Source of the DNA: Devosia salina
GTDB taxonomy: Bacteria > Pseudomonadota > Alphaproteobacteria > Rhizobiales > Devosiaceae
Length of the DNA stretch: 64,000 bases
Direction of reading: 5' to 3'
NCBI RefSeq assembly: GCF_019504385.1
Contig: NZ_CP080590.1
Span: forward strand, 3,959,501-4,023,500
Under the pieces are notes generated by a model that saw nothing but the letters and a program-made list of their open reading frames with translations, had not been told where the DNA came from and made no database searches. This document shows positions 39,298 through 48,247 of this stretch, in pieces. How positions within the stretch are numbered: the stretch's first letter is position 1; each line of letters starts with the position of its first letter. The translations under genes and the position numbers were made by a program.

Positions 39298-40881
39298 TTA
39301 TTTCTTCTTGCCCAGGCCGGGCAGGCCGGGGAAACGGGGCGCTCCGCCAAGCCCGGGCAGAGCCGGACCTCCGGAGGATTTGAGAAGCGCATTGACGTCG
39401 CTGGGCAACGCCTTCTGCGCCGGAAGGTCTGCGGAGGGCAGGCCCTTCAATTGTTCGGGGTCGACACCGGCCTGGCGGGCCATGGCTTCGAGCTGCTTGG
39501 GATCCATCTTGGAGAGATCGGGCATGCCACCCATCATCCCGCCCATCTTGCCGCCGAACATGCCGGCCAGCGAGCCCATGCCGCCCTTGGAGACCTTCTT
39601 CATCATGTCCGCCATCTGGCGGTGCTGCTTGGCGAGCTTGTTGATCTCAGAGACTTCCACGCCTGCACCGGCGGCAATGCGCTTGCGGCGGCTGGCATTG
39701 AGCAGGTCCGGATTGGCCCGCTCCTTCCTGGTCATGGAATTGATGATGGCGATCTGCCGGTCGAAGACCTTCTCGTCGATATTGGCGCCCGCCATGGCCT
39801 TCTTGAGCTGGCCGGCGCCGGGCAACAGGCCCATCAATCCGCCCATGCCGCCCATCTTCTTCATCTGCTGCAATTGGCTGCGCAGATCCTCGAAGTCGAA
39901 AGAACCCTTCTTGAGCTTCTTCGCCATCTTCTGGGCGTCTTCGGCCGACACATGCTCGGCGGCCTTTTCGACGAGGCTGACGATGTCGCCCATGCCCAGG
40001 ATGCGGTCGGCAATACGCGAGGGATGGAAATCCTCCAGCGCATCCATCTTTTCGCCGACACCGATCAGCTTGATCGGCTTGCCGGTGGCCGCGCGCATGG
40101 AAAGCGCCGCACCGCCGCGCCCATCGCCATCGACACGGGTCATGACGATGCCGGTGACATCGAGGCGCGTATCGAACGAACGGGCCACATTGATGGCGTC
40201 CTGGCCGGTCAATGCATCGACGACCAGGAGAATTTCATGCGGCTTGGCGATCTCCTTGATGGAGACCGTCTCGGCCATCAGCTCTTCATCGATATGGGTG
40301 CGGCCGGCCGTATCGAGGATGAGGACGTCATAACCGCCCAGACGGCCTTCGCGCTCGGCGCGGCGGGCAATCTCGACCGGGGTTTCGGTGGTAACGATGG
40401 GCAGCGTATCAACGCCGACCTGTTCGCCCAGGACGCGCAACTGCTCCATGGCGGCCGGGCGGCGCGTATCCAGCGAAGCCAGCAGCACCTTCTTCTTCTG
40501 GCGATCTTTGAGGCGCTTGGCGATCTTGGCGGTGGTGGTGGTCTTGCCCGAACCCTGCAGGCCCACCATCAGGAACGTCACCGGCGCCGGCGCATTGAGA
40601 TCGAGGGTGACGGCATCGGAGCCCAGCACCTGGACCAGCTCGTCATTGACGATCTTGACCACCTGCTGGCCCGGCGTCACCGAACGGGTCACCTCGGCGC
40701 CGACGGCGCGCTCGCGCACCTGCTCGACAAAGGCGCGGACGACTTCGAGCGAAACGTCGGCCTCGATCAGCGCCCGGCGGATTTCGCGCATGGCCGCATC
40801 GACATCGGCAGCGTTGAGCGCGCCGCGTCCGCGAAGTCCATCGAAAATCTTGCCAAGCCGGTCGCTTAAGCTCTCAAACAT
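39298..40881 (-). CDS. ffh: Signal recognition particle protein Ffh
   Basis: A 527-residue SRP54 GTPase that binds signal sequences on ribosomes and delivers them to FtsY. N domain (1-95), G domain with GLQGSGKTTTTAKIA (P-loop), DTRRPAA, DTAGR and TRVDGDGRGG, and a Met-rich M domain (about 325-470, e.g. MADMMKKVSKGGMGSLAGMF). The C-terminal tail ending in FPGLPGLGKKK is Gly/Pro-rich. The start MFESLSDRLGKIF was chosen by family match. Confidence 0.96.
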   Translation of the reverse strand: MFESLSDRLGKIFDGLRGRGALNAADVDAAMREIRRALIEADVSLEVVRAFVEQVRERAVGAEVTRSVTPGQQVVKIVNDELVQVLGSDAVTLDLNAPAPVTFLMVGLQGSGKTTTTAKIAKRLKDRQKKKVLLASLDTRRPAAMEQLRVLGEQVGVDTLPIVTTETPVEIARRAEREGRLGGYDVLILDTAGRTHIDEELMAETVSIKEIAKPHEILLVVDALTGQDAINVARSFDTRLDVTGIVMTRVDGDGRGGAALSMRAATGKPIKLIGVGEKMDALEDFHPSRIADRILGMGDIVSLVEKAAEHVSAEDAQKMAKKLKKGSFDFEDLRSQLQQMKKMGGMGGLMGLLPGAGQLKKAMAGANIDEKVFDRQIAIINSMTRKERANPDLLNASRRKRIAAGAGVEVSEINKLAKQHRQMADMMKKVSKGGMGSLAGMFGGKMGGMMGGMPDLSKMDPKQLEAMARQAGVDPEQLKGLPSADLPAQKALPSDVNALLKSSGGPALPGLGGAPRFPGLPGLGKKK

Positions 40882-41222
40882 CGCTGTTCCTTTTCGCTCG
40901 CGGGCCAATCCCGCAAGAGATAGGGTCCAAAAGGCCAAATGCAAAACCCACCCGCGGGCGCAACGCGCTGGCGGATGTTGGCCTCCGGGATCGGTTTATA
41001 CCACGAGGGGTCCCGGTCGGCTGGTCAGGAGCAAAAGCCTGATGAACGGGGTGGCTTTAGGGGAAAGTGCGGGGGGAGTCAAGGAAAGCTGGCAAGCTTG
41101 GCCCCCGGCTTACGGCAATCTTTCCGTTCCGTGACGGAGCGGGCAAGACCATGACCAAACCCTAACTTGTTCCGGCCCGGTGCCGCTGCCACCCTCTTCC
41201 CATTCCATGAGGAGGAAACACG
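40882..41222. other. 341 bp gap between ffh and a divergent gene
   Basis: No gene seen. It must carry the ffh/rpsP promoter on the minus strand; a TATAAA sits near 41000 on that strand, but no well-spaced -35 is visible. GAGGAGG just before 41223 is the ribosome site of the next gene. Confidence 0.4.
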
Positions 41223-41552
41223 ATGCCCCGCATTCCAACGACCGTTCTGGTCTTGCCCCTTCTGGCCGTTGCCAGCCCCGCCCTTGCCGTCTCGACGCCA
41301 GAAGCCGTTCTCAACGATCCCAACCGGCCCGTTGAGGCCGTTGCCGGCGAACTGGGCGTGACACCGCTGCAATTTGCCACCTGCTTTGCCGGCGTCACGC
41401 CGGCCCGCATGTCAGCCGAGCTCGACGGCCAGCGCGAACGCGACAACAAGGCAGTTCTTCTGCCCTGCCTGCAGGCGATCAATCCCGACATCACCAATGC
41501 TCGGCTCGATGCGGTGATGGACAAATACCGCGCCGGTCCGCCGGGCAACTGA
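41223..41552 (+). CDS. Small secreted protein of unknown function
   Basis: A 109-residue exported protein. Signal peptide MPRIPTTVLVLPLLAVASPALA; mature part of about 87 residues with two Cys (FATCFAGV and LLPCLQAI), likely a disulfide, and a helical pattern. The central PLQFATCFAGVTPA and INPDITNARLDAVMDKYR segments look like a conserved periplasmic helical domain, but I do not recognise the family. Good ribosome site GAGGAGG. Confidence 0.65.
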   Translation: MPRIPTTVLVLPLLAVASPALAVSTPEAVLNDPNRPVEAVAGELGVTPLQFATCFAGVTPARMSAELDGQRERDNKAVLLPCLQAINPDITNARLDAVMDKYRAGPPGN

Positions 41553-41615
41553 GGCGCAAGCGCGGATGACTTCAAGTCCATGCTGATTTACCAAGGCCAA
41601 TGCGGAGGAGCACAG

Positions 41616-42173
41616 ATGATCAGCATGGCGGAGGCCATCGAACAAGCCGGCGGCAAACGCACCATCGCCATTGATGGCCTGCCGGCATCCGGCAAGTCCA
41701 CTTTGGCTGAACGGCTCGCCAGTGAATTGGGCGCGGTCTGCCTCTTTCTCGATGACTTTGTCATCCCCGAGGATCTTTGGCCGCGTCCGCTCCTACCAGC
41801 CTATCCCTTTCCCTATTTCCGCCACGCCGCTTTCATTGCTGCAGCTGCCGAACTGGCGACCAATCGCCTTTGTCAATTTCAGCCCTATGACTGGGCAAGT
41901 GGCCAACTGGCCGCACCTCACACAATCGACGCGCAGGATCGTCCCGTCATCATCGAAGGCGTATCCGCCCTCGATCCGGCGCTGGCCCCACTCTACGACC
42001 TGCGCCTATGGATCGAAAGCGATGCTGCTTCAACGCTTGATGCCGCATTGGCGCGTGGCAAAGGCCAGTGGGCGACAGAGTGGCGGTATTATTTCCTGCC
42101 CAGTGCCGAGCACTACATGATCACGCGCCCCCAGGATCGCGCCGATCGGATCGTTGCCGGTCGCGGCGCCTAA
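41616..42173 (+). CDS. P-loop kinase, uridine-kinase-like
   Basis: A 185-residue protein with a Walker A motif IDGLPASGKSTLAERLA near residue 18, FLDDFVIP as a kinase-type acidic motif, and VIIEGVSAL, as in uridine/phosphoribulokinase-like kinases. Later motifs LWIESDA and the helical tail with EWRYYFLPSAEHYM fit that group. Substrate not determined. GGAGGAG is 5 nt before the ATG; a longer start at 41580 lacks it. It overlaps the convergent chemoreceptor gene by 4 bp. Confidence 0.75.
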   Translation: MISMAEAIEQAGGKRTIAIDGLPASGKSTLAERLASELGAVCLFLDDFVIPEDLWPRPLLPAYPFPYFRHAAFIAAAAELATNRLCQFQPYDWASGQLAAPHTIDAQDRPVIIEGVSALDPALAPLYDLRLWIESDAASTLDAALARGKGQWATEWRYYFLPSAEHYMITRPQDRADRIVAGRGA

Positions 42174-43603
42174 ACCTTGAACGCCAGCCGCACCCCGCCC
42201 CAGTGCCGCCCATTGACCATGATCGGCGCCGAGCAGTCCTTCATCAGCGCAAACTGGCCGCCGCCCATGTCGCGGCGATAGGTCTGGAGCAGGAAGGGCT
42301 TGGTCGAACGCCCGGCCGAGAGGCCCGTGCGATCGTTGAAGATGCGGCGGTTCCGGCAATTGGCGGCATTCCAGACAGGGTCGTCGCCCTGTGGCTGGGA
42401 GTAGATCTTGTTATGGGTCGGCAGGTAGCCATTGCGATCGACTGCGGCGCAGAAGGCGATGCGCGCGTCGAAGGCGAGGACCGGCTCCTGCACCGGTGGC
42501 AGCACCTTGTCGGTAAAAGCGGTGAACCGGGTGGTCACCTGCTTGGGATTGCTGCCGGGCACGTCGCGGTAGTTTTCGTCGAACAGCTCACCCACGCCGA
42601 TTTCGCCGCGGGCCACCGCCGCCTCGAACAGTTCGGAAATCTCATCGGCCTTGGCCCGGGCCAGGTCGATGAACGGCGCATCGGCCGTCTCCGCCCCGGC
42701 CTCGACCAGGAACAGCATGAAGTCTTCCGAAATCCCCAGAATGGTCTGGGTGCGGGCCTCGGCCTTTTCGAGATGCCGCCGGCCATCGGCGACGCCGTCC
42801 GCCAGGGCCGACAATTCGCCCTGCATGGCCTCGAAGCCGACAATGGACTGTTCCACCGGCTGGGCCATGGTGTCGATATCGGTCACCAGCCGCCCCACCG
42901 AATCGACCAGTTCCTCGAGCGTGGCAGTCGCCTCGCCGGCCGCGCGGGAATCGGTCATGCCCTGCTGCGCGGCCTCGGCATTGTCTTCGGCCTGGTGCCT
43001 GAGCCCGCCCAGCGCCTCGGTCAACTCGCCCAGATGCGCCACGGTCTGCCCCGAGAATTCCTGGATCTGGTCGGCAAGACCCTTGACGGCATTGGCGATG
43101 ATGGCAAAGCCCCGCCCGGCATCGCCGGCCCGTGCCGCCTCGACCGAGGCGTTGAGGGCCAGAAGCTTGGTTTCGCGGGCGATCTGGGCGATGGCCATGC
43201 TGGCCTTCTCCACGCCCCTGACGGTGTCGGACACCGTATCGAGCCGTGAACGGAAGCCTAGCGCGCTTTCCGACAGCACCGTCATGGTTTCGGCCGCCCG
43301 CGTCACCACATCGGAAATCTGGGCGGCGCTCTGGTCGAGCACGCGGCGCGCATCCGCCGCCGCCTCGCGCGTCGTCCCCATGGACTGGGCCAGGCGGGAT
43401 GTCGCCGCACCCATCTCCTGGGCAGACCGGCGGGCCGCCTCGGCCTGTAGCGCCTGGTTCTGGCTGATGCCGGACAGATCGCCGATCAACCCGGCGACAT
43501 CGGCTATCTCGACGCCGAGCCGTCCGGCCCGATCGCCAATATCGCCCAGGCGCGGGCCCTCTCCCGCAGGCGCAACGGCCCGCGCAGATGCACTGGCTGG
43601 CAT
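42170..43603 (-). CDS. Soluble chemoreceptor with C-terminal sensor domain
   Basis: A 477-residue methyl-accepting-type receptor with no transmembrane helix. The signalling domain comes first (about residues 25-260) with the hairpin tip ETKLLALNASVEAARAGDAGRGFAIIANAVKGLADQI. A separate C-terminal domain (about 290-477) follows, with DRNGYLPTHNKIYSQP, CRNRRIFNDRTGL, PFLLQTYRRDMGGGQF and GRHWGGVRLAFKV. This inverted order places the sensor after the output. The C-terminal domain is a conserved type in cytosolic receptors of proteobacteria (from memory); its ligand is unknown. The ATG at 43603 has GGAGGGG just upstream. A CtrA-like site lies 46 bp upstream. Confidence 0.8.
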   Translation of the reverse strand: MPASASARAVAPAGEGPRLGDIGDRAGRLGVEIADVAGLIGDLSGISQNQALQAEAARRSAQEMGAATSRLAQSMGTTREAAADARRVLDQSAAQISDVVTRAAETMTVLSESALGFRSRLDTVSDTVRGVEKASMAIAQIARETKLLALNASVEAARAGDAGRGFAIIANAVKGLADQIQEFSGQTVAHLGELTEALGGLRHQAEDNAEAAQQGMTDSRAAGEATATLEELVDSVGRLVTDIDTMAQPVEQSIVGFEAMQGELSALADGVADGRRHLEKAEARTQTILGISEDFMLFLVEAGAETADAPFIDLARAKADEISELFEAAVARGEIGVGELFDENYRDVPGSNPKQVTTRFTAFTDKVLPPVQEPVLAFDARIAFCAAVDRNGYLPTHNKIYSQPQGDDPVWNAANCRNRRIFNDRTGLSAGRSTKPFLLQTYRRDMGGGQFALMKDCSAPIMVNGRHWGGVRLAFKV

Positions 43604-43648
43604 GGTCCCCTCCAACTGTCAGCTAAAGGGACAGTACGGAGCGATTTG

Positions 43649-43664
43649 GTAAGAAATGTTTAAC
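43649..43664 (-). promoter_or_regulatory. CtrA-like site, one mismatch
   Basis: On the minus strand TTAA-ACATTTC-TTAC (one mismatch to TTAA-N7-TTAA), 46-61 bp upstream of the soluble chemoreceptor gene. Confidence 0.4.
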
Positions 43665-43673
43665 CCTGGCTAT

Positions 43674-44876
43674 TTAGTGGCCGTGGCCGCCCAGCTTCAT
43701 CAACCGGGCGCGCAATCCGGCCGGCATGGCCAGCACCAGCCGCTTGAGGGCCGGGCGCATCCCCATGTCCCAGAGCCGGACCATGACCCAGCCCCGGGGC
43801 GTAACCGGCAGGGCATAGTCACGCACCGGCACCGTTTCGGTGGCGAAAGTGAGTTTATAGGGCATGGCCGGCACTCCAAGGTCACAGCCCTTGAGGCCGC
43901 GCTCGGCACAGGCGGCCAGGATTTCGGCCAGGTGCAGCTTGCCCGGGCTTTCATCGGAATGGGAAAAATCGCGGCTGGCCACATAGGCGTGGTAGCGCCC
44001 GCCATGCACGAAACCCCACTGTTCGGCCAGGGGCCGCCCGTCATGGGTCAGCGAGAAGGCGAGGATGGACATGTCGCTGCGCGCCACCAGGCTCTTGCAG
44101 AACGCGGTGAAGTCGCCGTCACGAAAGGCGCGCGAGGTTAGCCCCTGCTCCTTGAGCCGGTCGGCCCGCCCACCCAGCGTCCGTTCGATCAGCGCCAACT
44201 GCTCGGAAGGCCGGACCACAACCCGGTGCGCGACCTTGCCTTCACGCTCCAGCCGGTTGCGCGCATTGCGCATGTTCTTGCGCGTCTTGGCCCGCACCGT
44301 GGAGAAATAGGCCTGGAAATCGGCAAAACCATCCAGCCCCACATAGGGAGCGCCCTGTTCCTCGCCGGTCAGCATGTGGGTCCTGGGCATGCCCAGCGCC
44401 AGCGCCGAGCCGTCGCGCACCTTGAGCAGGCTCACCCCGTCGCTCGGGGCCCTGGCAATGGCGATGCGCAACAGGCGGGTGACCGCCGCCACCGGGTCGG
44501 TATCGGCATCGATCAGCACATCGGCAATCTGCGCAAAGGCATGGCCCAGCGGCACCAGCAGGGTCCGTGCCCCGGTGCTGACCCGCTCGAGCGGCAGGAT
44601 GCCGACCAGCCGCTGCCCGTCCTCAATGGTGGCGATGACCGGGTCGAATTCCGTGTTGCCCCGCGCCGCCTCGAAATCGAACACGGCCTGTGCCCAGCCC
44701 AGGCTCTGGAAGAGATTGGCGCCGCTGCTGAACCGCTCGAGGCCCTGCCAGCGATGGGCGATGGCATCGAGCTCCTCGCGGCTGCGCACGACCGAACCGC
44801 GCAGGCCATAGCTCTCCGCCGCCGCGCCCCTGGCCCGACGATCCCCGTCCCCGGCAATGACACCGGCAATGCTCAT
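43674..44876 (-). CDS. BioF2/CelD-like GNAT acyltransferase
   Basis: A 400-residue protein of the BioF2-like/CelD acetyltransferase group, related to FemAB aminoacyltransferases. The middle (KTRKNMRNARNRLEREGKV, then ILAFSLTHDGRPLAEQWGFVHGGRYHAYVASRDFSHSDESPGKLHLAEIL) is the usual conserved core. Such proteins modify polysaccharides or peptide-like products, but targets are mostly unknown. The ATG overlaps the stop of the cupin-like gene (ATGA), so the two proteins are coupled. Confidence 0.78.
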   Translation of the reverse strand: MSIAGVIAGDGDRRARGAAAESYGLRGSVVRSREELDAIAHRWQGLERFSSGANLFQSLGWAQAVFDFEAARGNTEFDPVIATIEDGQRLVGILPLERVSTGARTLLVPLGHAFAQIADVLIDADTDPVAAVTRLLRIAIARAPSDGVSLLKVRDGSALALGMPRTHMLTGEEQGAPYVGLDGFADFQAYFSTVRAKTRKNMRNARNRLEREGKVAHRVVVRPSEQLALIERTLGGRADRLKEQGLTSRAFRDGDFTAFCKSLVARSDMSILAFSLTHDGRPLAEQWGFVHGGRYHAYVASRDFSHSDESPGKLHLAEILAACAERGLKGCDLGVPAMPYKLTFATETVPVRDYALPVTPRGWVMVRLWDMGMRPALKRLVLAMPAGLRARLMKLGGHGH

Positions 44877-45832
44877 TTTTCGAAACTATGCGCCGCCACG
44901 TCGCGCACCCCTTCGGGGGCCGCCGGATCGACCTGGAAATCGACGGTGTAGACCTTCTTCTTCTGCGGATTGAGCGGCGAGAATTTCACCGCCCCGGCAA
45001 TGCCGAGCTTGGCGATATAGGAAAGGCCGGTCACCTGCTGGCCGAGCTTTTTCATTCCCAGCGATTTGCGCAGCACGCCATTGGCATAGTTGACCGCATA
45101 ATGCTTGCGCAATTCGTCAGTCCAGTGCTCGGTGGTGAAGCTGACATTGAGCATGCCGTGATTGACCACGCGATGCGGCCCGTTGAGCGGCCAGTGCAGC
45201 ATCTGCCCCGCTTCCAGGTCATAGACCTGGGCGAAATCGTCGAACCAGGGTTCGAACGGCATGTCCGTCTCGCGCAATTGCCCCAGGATCAACTTCTCCA
45301 GCGCGGGCTGGGAAATGAACGGGGCCTGCGCGGGATAGACATAGACCTTCTTGGTGCCACGCACCTGCCACAGGCTCTGCCCGGGAACATCCGAATGGTA
45401 TTTCACCGAGACATTGGGCGAGGAAATAAGGATGGTCAGGTTGCGCTTGTAGCTTTTGAAGCCCGGGACGCGGTCCTCGAACTCCGCATAGAGGCTGTCG
45501 AGCAATTCGCCATAGGCCGGATTGGTCCTGGCGGGCGCCACCAGATTGACCCAGATATTGCCCTGCTTGACGGTCTCGATCACTTCGGCGCCCGACAGGC
45601 CCTTGATCTCGCCTTCGCGTCGCTTGGGCGGATTGCCCGGCGTCTTCTGCGAATAGTTGACGTGATAGGCATTGCGCGGGCTGTTCTCGATCAATTCGGC
45701 CAGCGCCGCATCGGTAAACAGCGGCGAATTGGCGAGGCTATGCTGCAGGCGCAGCGCCTGGCTGCCCCACACCTGCGGGTAATGCGGCTGCCAGTCGGTG
45801 ATGATCTGGTCGGAAATGAGCGGCATGTTCAT
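44873..45832 (-). CDS. JmjC/cupin-like Fe(II)/2-oxoglutarate-type oxygenase
   Basis: A 319-residue protein. The double-stranded beta-helix metal site appears as His-Ser-Asp in VKYHSDVPGQSLWQVRGTKKVYVYP and a distal His in LNGPHRVVNHG, i.e. the HxD...H triad of JmjC-type hydroxylases. It would need Fe(II) and 2-oxoglutarate. Target unknown; the operon partner is a BioF2/CelD-like acetyltransferase. Start MNMPLISDQ at 45832; a second ATG at 45826 is possible. Confidence 0.72.
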   Translation of the reverse strand: MNMPLISDQIITDWQPHYPQVWGSQALRLQHSLANSPLFTDAALAELIENSPRNAYHVNYSQKTPGNPPKRREGEIKGLSGAEVIETVKQGNIWVNLVAPARTNPAYGELLDSLYAEFEDRVPGFKSYKRNLTILISSPNVSVKYHSDVPGQSLWQVRGTKKVYVYPAQAPFISQPALEKLILGQLRETDMPFEPWFDDFAQVYDLEAGQMLHWPLNGPHRVVNHGMLNVSFTTEHWTDELRKHYAVNYANGVLRKSLGMKKLGQQVTGLSYIAKLGIAGAVKFSPLNPQKKKVYTVDFQVDPAAPEGVRDVAAHSFEK

Positions 45833-45917
45833 GGACGGACTCCGGACACGGCGGCGACAACTCTTCGCTTCCCAGACTAGTCCAATGCGCGCGACATGCA
45901 CGCCAAAGCTGCCACTC

Positions 45918-45950
45918 TGGTTAAGAGCGTAACCAAGCCAAGTGGTTAAG
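45918..45950. promoter_or_regulatory. Inverted-repeat operator candidate upstream of JmjC-like operon
   Basis: TGGTTA-AGAGCG-TAACCA (45918-45935) is a perfect 6-6-6 inverted repeat, and TGGTTAAG recurs at 45943-45950. It lies 85-120 bp upstream of the JmjC-like gene and 147 bp upstream of dapF, in the divergent gap. Confidence 0.45.
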
Positions 45951-46096
45951 ATGAAAAGAAAATTGTATATTGCCCGCCCGCGCCTGCTCGGGTCGCATCC
46001 GGGCCATGCCCCGCGCCGGACTGGCATTTGCGCGCCAGTTCCGCCATATAGGGCACAGACACGCCCCCAGGGGCGAACAGAGCGTGGAAGACCGGC

Positions 46097-46969
46097 GTGA
46101 GCGACGTCCCTTTTTTGAAGATGAACGGGCTGGGCAACCAGATCATCGTGGCCGATCTGCGCGGCACCACGGCCCGCGTCACGCCCGAGGCCGCCATCGC
46201 CATCAATGCGCGCCCCGAGACCCGGTTCGACCAGATCATGGCCATCCATGATCCCAAGACCCCCGACACCGCCAATTATATCGAGATCATCAATTCCGAC
46301 GGCTCCCGCGCCCAGGCCTGCGGCAATGGCATGCGCTGCGTCGTCCAGGCGCTTTCGGCCGAACAGGGCCGGCAGCGCTTCACCTTTGAGACCGTGGCCG
46401 GCATTCTCTTCGGCGAAGAGGCCGATACGGGCCTGATCACCGTCGACATGGGCACGCCGAAATTCGCCTGGTACGACATTCCCCTCAACGAGGAATTCGC
46501 CGATACCCGCCAGGTCGAGCTGCAGATCGGGCCGATCGATGCGCCCGTGCTGCATTCCCCGTCCGTCGCCTCCATGGGCAATCCGCACGCCACCTTCTGG
46601 GTCAAGGACGACGTCTGGTCCTATGCGCTGGACCGCTTCGGGCCGCTGCTCGAAAACCATCCCCTGTTTCCCGAGCGCGCCAATATTTCCATCGCCCAGG
46701 TGCTGACGCCGGACCGCATCATCCTGAGGACCTGGGAGCGCGGCGCCGGCCTGACCGAAGCCTGTGGCACCGCCGCCTGCGCGGCCCTGGTCAATGGCGC
46801 CCGCACCCGGCGCACCGCCCGCAAGGCCACCGTGACCGTGCCGGGCGGGGACCTCGTGGTGGAATGGCTGCCTGACGATCACGTGACCCTCACCGGCCCG
46901 GCCGAGTTCGAATGGCGCGGCCGCCTCGATCCAGCCACCGGCGCCTGGACGCGCAGCGAGGCCGCCTGA
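46097..46969 (+). CDS. dapF: Diaminopimelate epimerase
   Basis: A 290-residue enzyme converting LL- to meso-diaminopimelate for lysine and peptidoglycan. The two catalytic cysteines sit in QACGNGMRC and TEACGTAAC. LKMNGLGNQIIVADLRG is the family N-terminus. It starts with GTG. Its TGA overlaps the ATG of mtaB (TGATG), beginning a dapF-mtaB-ftsY run. asd, two steps upstream in the same pathway, is 30 kb away. Confidence 0.94.
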   Translation: MSDVPFLKMNGLGNQIIVADLRGTTARVTPEAAIAINARPETRFDQIMAIHDPKTPDTANYIEIINSDGSRAQACGNGMRCVVQALSAEQGRQRFTFETVAGILFGEEADTGLITVDMGTPKFAWYDIPLNEEFADTRQVELQIGPIDAPVLHSPSVASMGNPHATFWVKDDVWSYALDRFGPLLENHPLFPERANISIAQVLTPDRIILRTWERGAGLTEACGTAACAALVNGARTRRTARKATVTVPGGDLVVEWLPDDHVTLTGPAEFEWRGRLDPATGAWTRSEAA

Positions 46970-48231
46970 TGGCGATTGAAACGCTGACATTCGGGTGTCG
47001 CCTCAATGCCTATGAGGGCGAGGTGATGAAGGCCGAGGCCGAAAAGGCCGGGCTCGACAATGCCATCATCATCAATACCTGCGCGGTGACCGCCGAGGCC
47101 GTGCGCCAGGCCAAGCAGGCCGTGCGCAAGGCCCGCCGCGACAACCCCGAGGCCCGCATCATCGTTACCGGCTGCGCCGCCCAGACCGAGGCGCGGTCCT
47201 TTGGCGACATGGACGAGGTCGACCTCGTGATCGGCAATGCCGACAAGCTCAAGGCCGAGAGCTACAAGCCCATGGTCTTCGGCACGCCGCTCAATGACAA
47301 GGTGCAGGTCAACGACATCATGAGCGTGCGCGAAACCGCCGGGCACCTCATCGAGGGCATGGACGGGCGCACTCGCGCCTTCGTGCAGGTACAGAATGGC
47401 TGCGACCACCGCTGCACCTTCTGCATCATCCCCTTCGGCCGCGGCCCGTCGCGCTCGGTGCCCATGGGGCTGGTGGTCGAGCAGGTGAAAAAGCTCGTGG
47501 CCAATGGCTACCGCGAAGTGGTTCTCACCGGCGTCGACATCACCTCCTATGGGCCCGACCTGCCCGGCAGCCCGACCCTGGGCAAGCTGACCCAATCCAT
47601 CCTCCGCCACGTGCCCGACCTGCCGCGCCTGCGCATTTCCTCGATCGACAGCATCGAGGCCGACCCGGCGCTCTACGAAGCCGTCACCGACACAAGGCTG
47701 ATGCCGCATCTGCATCTCTCGCTGCAGTCCGGAGATGACCTCATCCTCAAGCGCATGAGGCGCCGGCATCTGCGTGACGACGCGCTGGCCGTGGTGGACA
47801 AGCTGCGCAGCCTGCGGCCCGACATGGTCTTTGGCGCCGATATCATTGCCGGCTTTCCCACCGAAACCGACGCGATGTTTGAAAACTCCCTGCGCTTCAT
47901 TGCCGAGGCCGGCCTCACCTATATCCACGCCTTCCCCTATTCGCCGCGCCCCGGCACGCCGGCCGCCCGCATGCCGCAGGTGGGCAAGGCCATTGCCCGG
48001 CAGCGCGCCACGCTGCTGCGCGAAGCGGGCGAAAAGCAGTTCGCCGCCCTCTGCGCCACGCGCCTGGGCAGGACGGAAAGCGTGCTGGTCGAACGCACCG
48101 GGCTCGGTCGCACCGAACAATTCATCCCCGTGCGCGTTGCAGGGGCGGAAGCCGGCGAACTGCTCGCCGTGCGCATTGCCGGATTGAGCGAAGATGGGCT
48201 CATGGGCGAAGCCCTGCGCGCCGCGGCGTGA
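46969..48231 (+). CDS. mtaB: tRNA t6A37 methylthiotransferase MtaB
   Basis: A 420-residue radical-SAM enzyme that adds a 2-methylthio group to t6A37 of tRNA. Three N-terminal Cys for the auxiliary cluster (FGCRLN, NTCAVT, TGCAAQTE), the radical-SAM CxxxCxxC in GCDHRCTFCIIPFGRGPSRS, and a C-terminal TRAM domain (about 365-420). It acts downstream of TsaD, also encoded in this window, which makes t6A. Coupled to dapF. Confidence 0.92.
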   Translation: MAIETLTFGCRLNAYEGEVMKAEAEKAGLDNAIIINTCAVTAEAVRQAKQAVRKARRDNPEARIIVTGCAAQTEARSFGDMDEVDLVIGNADKLKAESYKPMVFGTPLNDKVQVNDIMSVRETAGHLIEGMDGRTRAFVQVQNGCDHRCTFCIIPFGRGPSRSVPMGLVVEQVKKLVANGYREVVLTGVDITSYGPDLPGSPTLGKLTQSILRHVPDLPRLRISSIDSIEADPALYEAVTDTRLMPHLHLSLQSGDDLILKRMRRRHLRDDALAVVDKLRSLRPDMVFGADIIAGFPTETDAMFENSLRFIAEAGLTYIHAFPYSPRPGTPAARMPQVGKAIARQRATLLREAGEKQFAALCATRLGRTESVLVERTGLGRTEQFIPVRVAGAEAGELLAVRIAGLSEDGLMGEALRAAA

Positions 48232-48247
48232 TTTTTAAGGACATCGG

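Noticed and set aside
45833..46990. Extension of the JmjC-like gene frame to 46990 on the minus strand
   Set aside because: It would run antisense through dapF and give a protein of 705 residues; the family-like start MNMPLISDQ is at 45832.
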